Positions 24,601 through 36,600 of a stretch of 64,000 bases of DNA are shown here, piece after piece. Position 1 is the first letter of the stretch. Each line of letters starts with the position of its first letter. Both the position numbers and the translations under genes were made by a program. Under the pieces are notes generated by a model. The model did no database searches, had not been told where the DNA came from, and worked only from the letters and a program-made list of their open reading frames with translations. Location: positions 42,371,621-42,435,620 of the forward strand of contig JARCOQ010000005.1 in the NCBI GenBank assembly GCA_029207755.1, given 5' to 3'. The stretch is from Chamaea fasciata. Its lineage: Eukaryota > Chordata > Aves > Passeriformes > Sylviidae.

Positions 24601-27600
24601 AAGAGTGCAACTGTGGAAGTAGAAGGAAGAGTGGGCAAATATTTAGATCAAAAATCAGACTTAAAACAAAAAAAATCTGAATTTCTGTCCAAAATTTAGT
24701 TAGCTATTACCTTTCAGGCTTACAGCACAACAAAATACCTACAGCTTTAAGTATAGAATATCCCAAAGAGTTTAGTAGATGTTGGAACACCAAAATAATT
24801 TTGGAGAGATCTCTCATGTTCATACATGGAATACTACTGGATTTTAGAGGAATTAGATATATGTTATGAATATTCTTTATTTCAAGGAATACATGAGTTA
24901 CCTGTGTAAGATGTATTAAATATTCGTTCAGAGAATTAATTGTATTAACACTTGAAGGAGCCATTCCTTCTGGAAGATTCACTGTTTGGAAGACAATATT
25001 GGCACCTTCTGACTCACGTAGTAAGCAAATTTCATTTTTCATTTGCTCAATCTAAAGACAGGACACAAAACCATCATAAAGAATTAGCTCATGCTATTAG
25101 ATTAAAAAATGATGAAAAATATATTACTACATCAGTTGTTATTAAGAACCTAATTAATTTTCACTTACATGAAACATTCTAATACTTCTTAAAATAGCCT
25201 TTTAAAAATGCTATGATTTCATAAATCAATAGATGTATAATAAATTCATCCAAATTTATCAAATTACCCCAGCAATCAGGGCAACTATATATCATCGTTT
25301 TATTCCAAATTGTTTAAAACACAGCGCATTCCTACTCCTTTACTAAGAGTAAGTTTTGCAAAGAATTATTGCAGTGGTTGTTTGACAGCTTTTTCTAAAC
25401 AGATCTTTCACTTTTCAATTAATTTGAAAGTTCTCTGGTTCTCTAAGAGTATGTAAAACGCTATTTTAGAAGATTAGTTTCTGGCAAATCTTTTTGCATC
25501 ACCAAAGATGCTGTCATAAAAGGCAAATTTAAACTTGGCTTCTTGTAAGATAGTATTTCATTCCTCATTCCTTCCCTGGAAGAACTACTCCACAGAAAAA
25601 ATTGTACAACTTAAAACAAGATATAGGACTTTACAGAACGGCTCATCATTTCAAGCACTTAATTTCTGTTACATATTTATAAATAAAAAAATCTAAGACT
25701 CCTGGCTTTTATGAAGAAATAGATCTGTGAGCTTTTTTGGACACAGCTCTCCCCAGAAGACAGGCATACTTGGTGTTTAACCTGATGGAATATTAGAAGG
25801 ATAAAGTAACATTAAGAAGAATAAGATCTGAAGTTAAAAAGGACAAAATCATAGGTCTACTACATAAATTTCAGAAAGATTTGTACGACACCGTTTCACA
25901 AGTTAAATTCAGTGTCTTCTAGATCATGTGGATTGTTCTAAATTATCAGAACAGCCACTTTTGAAGTAGAAAATAAATTATATAAAATAAATTACATACC
26001 TTTTCATTGGCACTTGCCAGCTGATTAGACAAACTTGTTGCCTCCTTCTGAGTCTCTCTGAGCTCCTGTCTCAATTCCTCATTTCGCCCTGTAAGCTGGT
26101 CAAGCTGGGCTTTCAGGTGCACACTGGCATCAAAGATACCCTCTGAATTCTTTGACTCCATTGCCTAATGCAGTAAACAGTTAATTAACAAAGAAAAGGT
26201 GTAGAAAAGCTTTAGTTTTTTCAGAGTAAACTGGAGCCCTCAAGTTTAGACTATATGAAATTAGCAAAAAGCATGACATTTTAACCCTGTAAATCCTATA
26301 AAGCTAAATAACAATTTAGAAAACAAGCTTACATGAACTAAGCGATCCAGACTAGGGATTATTAAGGCTGTTTCTCCTCCCTTTATATTAGAATCCTTCT
26401 GCATCTCCTTGATGGCTTGCAATATTTCTTTCATTCCTTGCTCAAGTTGTTTATTCTCCTCTGATAACTCTTTTACTGTAATAAAAGTTGCAAATCTGTT
26501 AAAAAGCACTGAAAAAATGATTCAAGGTTTCCTAGCATATTTCATCACGATACTTGTTGATTTGATAAATTAAAAGAATGTTCATATTATACATACACAG
26601 ACATAACCAATTATGAAATTAAAATCAAGACCTGCTAGGAAAATCTGGGAGGTGTATCTTACTGATGAAATATTAAGAAAAAAATAATTAAATGCTTCAA
26701 GGGAACACAACTGACTTCGCTGAACCTTCCAGTCTTCAATGTTTATTTCACTTTAAACTTCCTCAGTAGCCTGCTTGACTTTTACCAGTTCAGAAATGGA
26801 AATGTCTGGGTGTAACAATAGGGTATGTAGGAATTGCCTGAATTTCTTCTTCAGAATGAGAAAAAAGGAGCTTTTAAATTATGTGGCTGTCAAGGACTCT
26901 CAAGACTCCTACCACCTGTATTTTCTCAATGAAATTCCAATTTCCAGCACAAAACGAGAAGTCTGTAAACTAAAAAAGAAGACAACAAACTTGTCAGGAC
27001 ATTCTCTGGATTCGAACAATATGGCTAATCATACTGAACACACAGGGGTGAACTGCAAAAAACTTTAGTTTCACCAAGCCTGTTTTGAAAATTCAAAAAG
27101 AATTTTAAGAATTCACATTCTCTGGGGGAAAACTAAGCTTCTTGTCCAGAGAAATTAGAATTATTTTTATTTCTGAGCTTTCAAGCAGTGCACTTCAGCT
27201 AACATGGATATATTTGTAAGCAGCAAGTGGCTCTAATTCCCCAACACCTCCTTCGAGCCAGAAAAGCCCTACAATTACATAAGCTGTATAATTGTTACAA
27301 GTGGGATTACTCACACACTTAAGCCTTTACCAGGTCTGAATCAAAAAGGAAAAACATGAGAGATAATATTTTAATGTATTTAGTGTGAATAAACTATGTT
27401 TCATGTCCTATCATTGGTTTGGTAACTATATATGTATATTTACATATACACACAAAGATACACACTAATATAAACACAAGATTTTTTTTAACAGGCCAGG
27501 TATTTATGACCACAATTACAGAAACAGAACAACTAAATAAGCAAACTATCTACACATACCTGATAACATTCCCTAGTTTTAAAATAGGTTGCAACTTACA

Positions 27601-30600
27601 TTTAGATTGAAATTTGGCCATTAGAGTCCTGTTCTTCTCCAAATCTCTCTCTCTCTCACGTAATTCAGTTGCAAGATATTCATTCTAAAGAATGAAAAAC
27701 ATTTTAAAAAAAAAAGTTTCTTCTAGACAAAAAAATACGCAGAATCTAATTTTAGCAGTTTAGTATTTTAGTCCCAGACTTCTTCAAATTTGAAATATGC
27801 AGTCATGAAAATTTCCCCATCCACATAATGATTTCCTGCCTAAATAGGAATAGAAATGGATTCACTGGAATAGTTACAAAAGGTGTATCCCATATAACAC
27901 TGTCCATAACGAAATACATACTCTTGGGTCATGCAGCAGCTGGAATAGTGGTCTGGTACAAACCAGAAGTCTGTAAGTTGTAGCTCTAGTGATATGAAAA
28001 CACCAAGAGCTTCAAAATTACACTTGTGTTTAACTGGTTGCCACTCTATCACATAAGCTTAAAACCTAAATGAACTGAATAAGCATTTCTGCGTTTTTCC
28101 AAGTGATCTGAATTCTCATGTATGCCAGAAGTTCTTGTATGTAGATTTCCCTTCTAAATAGAAATATAGCTGAAAATAGCCTTTCTGTTTTCAGCTATAT
28201 TTTTCTCTGTCTTCAGAATTTCAGCTGGCACTATCTGCATGTTTCTGCACTCCACATTACATGAGCTGCTAAGATGTATTTACAAAAAATACAGAATATT
28301 AACTAGTCTTCTAAAAAATATTGCAGATTATTCATTTTGGGATTTTTTAAAAACAGTCAATAAAAGCCCCTAGATAAGCATTTTAACAAATATTTATAAA
28401 ATATGTGGTTTTAATTTTTGAAAGAGAAATACAAGAAATGTTCATAAACTTGCTTTATGAACCTACCTTTGCTTCTACTTCAGCAATGTCATGTCTGCTC
28501 AGGAAATCCAACTTCCTTCTATTCTTTTCCTTCTCTTCAGTAAAGCTATCAGTCATCTGCATATTATCAGCATCCAATTCTAAGTGCAAGCAGATGTACA
28601 AGTAATAAATTATTAGGAAATTTTACTTGGTCTCCAATAAAAAGAATACACTTCATTTATGTCTGAGTTCTAGTTTTCTACCTTTCCATCTGAGCCTTAT
28701 GGCGCCCTGAGTGGTACGGAACTTAAATTTTTAAAATTTTGAAATCCATGAATTATGCAGATTTACAGGAAATTTTGGGGAGATCATCCTGCACCTATTG
28801 CAAGGCAATGACAGAAGGCTCAGTGATGCATTACAAGTCATCACAACTCAAGCAGACATTGGGCTGAAAGATCAGGAAATCCAAAACCACTCATCTCTTC
28901 CTACAGATTCAATGCAATGTATTTAGCCTTTAAATTTAAACAAATTAATAAATATAAGATAGCTAAATTAACTATAAACAGAATGTTTGTGCTTAAGTAT
29001 AAACAGAATGTTTTTGAAAGGACAGTTTATATTAAAAATATCCTACCTATTGTTGCAACTCTTCTTCCTTTCTCCTGAGCCAACTTACGAATGTGTTTTT
29101 TCAGTTCAATTCTTTCCTCTTCAAGTCTTTCAATCTGCATATTATTATTCAGATATTCAGATCCATATTTCATTTTGTTCAAATGCATTTTTATTACATA
29201 GCTCTTACACAAAAATAGGATTTATCACTTACTTCTTGCAAAAGAATCTGGTTTTCAGCTCTGTATTGCTGCTGTTTCAGTGCTTTGCTGTATCTGAATT
29301 CATTTAAATCAATAATTGTCTTTGGCTCAAGACCTAAAACAAAGTTTATCACAGTTATTCATTAACGAGGAACATTAATGTTAGGTAATGAAGTTAATTT
29401 ATGTAAGATCCTAACTAGAGAAGTAGAGTTAAAAAAGGAATTCGTTGAATTACAAAAATATATAACTATCTATATAACAAACACACATCTTATACTCCAT
29501 GTATTAAGAGCAGAAGAAAGATTAATTTTACCTCGGTTACTCAAAACCGAAAATACAATAAAGTGGCACCCAAAATTAATTTTATTTATGTTTAAATTCT
29601 TCTATTTTAAAATAAGCCTATCTGAAGTTTTCTCTGTGTGTTTCATCTAGCATTACAACTTCAGGATGCTGTGATTTCCAAATACCATATTATGAAGTTT
29701 ATTAAGCACTGTGTGGTCAAAGATGAATCAAAACCAAAAAAGAGTACCTATTCTCCTACTTTCTACAGTCAAAGGAACCTGTAAGCCAAGTTCATTCATG
29801 TAGTTTGTCCAAATTAATTAAAACTACTTGGAAATATTGGCAGACTGTAATAAATTATTTCCAGTGACTTGGTATAGTAAAAAAATTCCACTACAGAATC
29901 CTACTTCAATTTTTACACAACAAATAACTGAACATGTACTGGATACAGCATACCTAAGCGCTCTCTGAGTTCTTCATTTTCATCAAGGAAGTCATTTATT
30001 TTAAGTTCAAGTTTATTGACTTCCTTAATTAATGACTCAATCTCATGTTCTCGTATTTTGACTTGCTTTCTTAAATCTTTGATTTCAGCAACAGCTTCTT
30101 CCAAGCCATATATTCCCTGGAAAAACCCCACACAGGAAGTAAGAACAAAACAACCAATAGAAGACCTTCTGAAATAGATCATGAATCTTTCTTTCATCAT
30201 TACACAGACAAGAAAAACTGATTTTCAATCTCTATCACTCTTCTACACTATGCTTAGTGAAAAAAGTTACCAAATAAAAAGCAGATCCTATAAATCTGAC
30301 TTTGACTACAGAGGAGCATGCATATTTCAAAAGTGAATCTTTCAACTACATGATCCTTTGAAGAATCATATCTTGAGTGTTTAATTACTGTTCAATAGGG
30401 AAGAAGGAAAGAGAAGGGCATAAAAGTAATTTATTTAATTTTTAATTAGAATAATTAAATAAATATGGGAGGACAAAACACTCTCTTTAAAATATGATTA
30501 ATACCCTCTCCACTCTGACAAACTGTTTACCAGTTCATAGTCTCTCATTCTTTTCAAAGTCTCAACAAGTTCTTTGTCTTTTTCTCTAGCATGTGCTTCT

Positions 30601-33600
30601 GCCAATTCTGCTGATTTCTCAGCCTCCATAGTTCTCTCTTCTAGCATTTTTAACTTTTCTTGCATATCCCCAATTTGGTTCTGCTGAGTAAGAGATGAGT
30701 GACCTGGAAAGAAAAACCTGGATGTTTACAATTCAACTACAAATTCTTGTCATCTGCCACTAATCAAGACAGAAACACTTCAGAAAACATTATAAAGGAG
30801 ATTTTTATTTCCTGCTCTTTTTAATTTGGAAATTACTAGACGCTACATTTAAGACGTTGGGTTTTCTTCCCCTAACATTTCCTTCACACAATATTTATCA
30901 TAAGTGCACAGTAGGGACATCAGAATGTATTTGGAATTGCATGCTATTATTCCTTTTCAATTCTTGATGGAGTAAGACTTTGTATGTTATGCCCTAACTT
31001 TTACAGATCAGGTATAATTTTATTACCCATAAAACCCAGTGAGTTAATCTGGATAAATTTAAACTCTTCACAAATGTTTAATAAAAGAAAATTAAGAAAA
31101 AAGATCAGAGACTAAAATTACTCAAATACTGCAATTTTTTCCTGTACTTCTAAAAAAATAAAGAATGCACAGTAAATTTGTGGTTTCTGATTTTACTGAT
31201 TTTGACATTAATACAAAATAGTCATGTTACCTTTACCTTTTTGGAGATCATCTTTTAATTTCTCAATCACGAATGCATTTTTCTCCATTTCTTTTGTATA
31301 CTGTTCAACTTGCTCAGTGAGCAATCTTATCTGAGCATCTCGCTCTTGCACACCCTAGGTACGCACAAAAAACAAACTCCACTAAAGGATCCTTCTTTAC
31401 TGACAGGCAAACTACCAATACAGAACACCATATACAAAATGAAGAAGTGACATGTAGCTAATACAAAACAATTTACAGAACACCAAATACACTATACTTA
31501 CAACAGAGAGCTCAGATATTATCTAGAAGTTCGGTATATAAATGCAAAGCAGGAAAAATAAAGAAGAAAATAAAGCACTCAAACACAGAAAAACAAGCAG
31601 CATTTTAGTATAATGATTTTAAATGGAAACAGTACTCTTAGAGTTTGCCAATGTTAGATGAAAAGTTTCAGATGATACAGGATTCTGGCAGTTTCCTCAT
31701 AAACAATTGCCATTGGGAACTGAGACATACAAGTTCAAGATTGCAAGGACTAACAATTCATCACACATGACACGTGAATTGCAGACAGCCTTTCAGCAAA
31801 CCATCCATCTTCTAAAAATTCGTATCATATCTTGTTTTGGATGTATTTACATTCATAGGTACACAGACTGTGGAAGTGACTTCTGTATACTATCCTATTT
31901 CTCTACTTGTACTTTAGAAACAACATAGAAAGCTTAATGCTATTTTTTCTGTGATTAATAAAAAAAGTGGTAAAAGATAAAGAGACTTTAAAAAAGTTAC
32001 AGGCATTAATAAGAATAAAACATAAAATAATAATAATGTAATTTTAAAAATGTACAAATCTCAAGGTCCTTACTTTATACTTTGGATACTTTACACAATG
32101 TTCTAAAAAACAATTTTCAGGCTTTCTTACAAATATAACCACATTTGAAACCTAAAAGTGGAGAGCTTAGCAATGTTGTAAAAACCTAGATATAACCCTT
32201 TAGAATATAAACATACATTGAAGGACAGCAAGCTCAGTCCATTTAGAGTGAGAACCTGAGCAGTAATCTGATTTAATTTTTAAACGTCTGCTTAAAATAC
32301 ATGCTTATTTCTACAAAACATTTCAAAATTCCATGCTAAGAATGCCCTCTCCCTCCCTCCCCACCCCCCCCCCCCCCAAAAAAGCAACCTCTATAGCCAT
32401 CTAATTAGCTAAAACCAAGCAGCTGCTCATCCAAGTTCCTTTCAGCTACTTTCCTCTTCAGATACCTAAGCCTGATTTGTACTTTAGGGTGTTTTTCTCT
32501 TGAGAAGCTATCTGTCACTACGTTTGAAAGACTGCATAAATGTATCTCACCATACTGCTCAGTTTATAAGAACCCAAAATGTAACATAAATGTCATTACA
32601 ATTTATTTTAAAAACTTGAAGCAAGGCAGTAAATCATCCCGGAATCAGAGAGTATGCTTTCTATAGAGACTATTTCTGGATTCCTAATGGACCACGTTAT
32701 TTTGGGGGGACTGGGAGAGAGCTCTGTTTTTTAAGAAAGTGGAGACATTCAAAATCATGAAGAACTATGTAATTTTTCATGAATATGAAAGATACACAAA
32801 TTCAGCTAGCTCTATCATATGATGAACCACAGAGTCAATCAGATGAGACAAATGAACACAGAAAAGTAAGCACTAGGTAAGACTGCTCCTTAACTAACAA
32901 ATTTAGTGGACAGAAGCTAAGCCATATTTTAGAAACACTTCATAATAGTAAGAAAGATAAATATGAAAGTAGCAGAGCCAGCTACCAAGAGTTCAGGGAA
33001 TACATACATATGTACAGAGAAGTTTTCTTTGTACATTGTTTATTAAGCTAACTTTGCAGTGGAATGAATCGATCAGTCTCATTAATTCTCAAAATTACGC
33101 ATTTCGTATTTGCAAACTATGAAAGACTAAATATATATTTGGTCAATAGCATATCCAGTTAATGGTGATCTCTATGTGTGCAATATCTCATTTGAACTGT
33201 ACCTGCTGAAGGGACAGTATACTGTTTCTGTCTACATCAAGTTGGACCATTTTCATTTTCTCTTCCAAGTTAAATAACATTTGCTGATACTCTAGGAGTT
33301 CATCATCTTTTGAAGCTAAGATTTTCTGAAAAGAAGATAAAATACCATCAGAACACTTGAAGTAATTCCTAAAAAGGATTTTAAAAGTACTAAAACATAC
33401 CTTCCATTCTTCAACTTTTGTGTTTACAGCTGCCATGAGTGGATCATCTTCCTCATTCTTTGCTTTCAACTGGTCTGAAAGATCCTGAACCTAGACATGC
33501 CATTTGGATGAACATCACATTACAAAAAGGTTTGGGCCTAACATGTATATATGCAAAAACACACTACATCAAGTACATAATATTTAACAGATTATTATTA

Positions 33601-36600
33601 CAACAGCAAAGGAATGACTTTTGAAAAGAGTGCATGAATAATGTTCTATTAAAAAAAAATGTGATCTGCAGTCAAATTTTAAAATCTGTACCACATTCAA
33701 AGATCACACTACTTTTAAAGAGCATTACTTTAGAGGAGTGTATAGTTTTAATTGCATAGATAGAAGGTTTTAACTTAAGCTAAAATATGAAAACAGAGTA
33801 GAAACCTAAAAATTACACTAAATAGTGAGTCATTTCTTACTTGGAATTTGTACCGATCTGTCTCTTTTCTCAACTCATCCATAATAATATCAGACTGTTG
33901 CACAATTAGTTTCATTTTGCTATATTCATCAGTCATCTTCTCCATTTCTTGCACTGATTCCTCAAGGTTTTTCCTCATTTCTTGGTTTTGAATCTCTAAC
34001 TTCTCATTAGCTTCAGTCAAGTTCTGAAACAATAAAGAAAACACTGCTTTTAGAAAGTGCCCATCTTAATACCTACATAAGAACTTGGAAGTCTTACACA
34101 AAATTAGAACAGAATAGAGTATTTCCCCTCTAGGTTATCAATTTCAACAAATCCAAACAGCAAATAAGACATATCTCTCTCCCTGTCAGTAATTTCACTA
34201 CCTCTGCCAAATTCATAGATGCAGACTGTATGTATGACAGAACCCTACCATATTATGAATTCCCATACTCCATATGACTTTATCCCTAAATTGATACAGA
34301 GTCATGAGAGACACTACGGTCAGGAAAACCCAGATAGCTACTCAATAGAATGAATAGATTTTTACCTGAATTTCATCCAAATACTGGACAAGCTCAGAGC
34401 TTCTTTTGGACAGCTGTGAAGAGTAATCAGAAACCTCCCCTCTTCGTAATGGAATTGCTTCTTTTTGAGAATATATTTGCCTCTGATAGTCAACTACATC
34501 CTGACGCAATTGTTCATTCTGCACAAAAAGCAATTTGAACTTAAATCCATTTCTCAGAGTTGAAGACAAACTTGTTGCACTTCTAGAGAGCTAACACAAA
34601 GAGCTATGACACGCAAACCCCATCCAAATTCCTACAGTCTTCTTTTAAAAGTCTTATAAGCCTCACCTTTTTCTTTTTGCGCTTTTTCTTCATATTAAAA
34701 AGGAAAAAACAAGACCAAGAGAACAAAGCATGAAAAATATTAGAAATTAGCTTTGCTTTTGGAAGACTAATCAATAAATTAATCAATATAGAGACAAAAT
34801 AAAATAGCTTTTGTTATACTTCTGCTTGCACACATATATGTATGCACATATATGACAAATTATTATCAAAGTTTAACTCCAGGACAATAATTAAACAAAT
34901 CTACTTGTCAATAAATATTTAAGAAAAGTATTAAAAATTCAAAACCCGAAATCCAGGCCATGCTAATGCACAGTAGGACTATTCAAATTGAAATGTAGAG
35001 ACTTCCTGACCTCAATTAACTGTTTCATTGGAGCAGAGGTACTACATATTTACTTTGCACTAGTAAACAGGAAATGCTCCAAAATTAAACATAACACCAA
35101 AAATTATAAGTACATAAATATAGTAATATATTTATTTAAAAAGTTGAAAATACAGTAAATCAGCAATAATTTTTGCTAACCTCTCTCCTGAATCTGATAT
35201 TTTCATTTTCAGCACCTTCAATTCGAAGAGCAAGCTACAAGACAGAAAACCTTTATATGCATCACTGACACCACAAAGAACTCCAGAAACAAAAAAAGAA
35301 AACAAATGCACAGCAATCCTATTTCATTAGTGTTTTTTTTTTAATTTCAGATGCTTTTTTCAGCATATCAACTTTTCAAAATGTTTGAAAGAACAGCTTC
35401 TAGAAATGTCAACCTCAAGTCCTTCTTACCTGTTCATTCACTTTCTTCTCCTTTTCCAACTCTTTTTCTGTATCTGTTAACTGTCTCTCTTTTTGTTCCA
35501 ATTGTTTTTCCAGCTGGCGGATCTCATCACGCAAAAAACGAGTATCACGACCACCAGCAGATTTTTGTGCCATCTTATGAGCATTAAAATAACATTATAA
35601 ATATAGTAGGTACTCAAAGTAGAAAGAATATAAAAAAGCAAAGTAGATGATAAGACTAAAATAAATGGGATTTTTCAAGTATAAATAGTCAAGTAATTAT
35701 TCACCCAAGACTGGTGCATATTCAAAAAACCAATTAAAAGCATTTGCCTAAATGTAGGGCTATTCCATCACTTTACAAGACTGCATACTAGTCTAAAATA
35801 AAATAATTGAAAGACCCCACCAGAGCACTCTATACACTAACAAAATTTTAAAACATACCTCTAATTCATTTTGAAGTTTCATTAGCTTGGTTTTAAAATT
35901 ATTTTCTGTTAAAATAGAACAGATATAGTGAATTACCCAGTAAGGTAAAAAACACATAAAACAACAATGGCTAACCTTAGACTTTAAATATTCTGCTTCA
36001 TTGAAGCAACTGACTTTAGAGCAGTTGGTATTTTGTCCAGTTCTCTAAAAAATAGCCACAAAACAGCAAGAGCAAAAATCTAGAAAACACATTTAACAAA
36101 TCATTTAGGAACAGCATAAAAAAAGCTTGCCTACCACATCTGGCTTGCTCTTCGCCTGCTTTTTCAACTTCTTCTAGTGCCAATTCTACCTCTTGGGTTT
36201 TCATCTAAGAAAAGAAGCATAGCAAGCAAAGAAATATTTACTACCACCATAAATTAAAAGATTGTTCCATAGACTTCATGTTTAAAACATATTTATTTTG
36301 AGAAATTTATTTGAGTTTTCCATCTATATACCTATGTTATTCCAACTCACTTCATTTCCCACTACTAAACTCCAGTACCTATACAAGAAGGCACTCTGGT
36401 GCAAGCACACATTTAGTATATAAATTACCTTGGGAGTAAACAGTATTTTCAGGAACAGGGGGAAAAAGGAATAATGATGCTTCCATTTAAACAAAAAAAT
36501 AAACAAATGTGTCTGCAGAATTGAAGAAATTAAGCCTGAAAATACAAACCTTCAGTAGTGATTGAGTAATTTTAAAAAGGTGTATCATTTTTTCTGGAGT

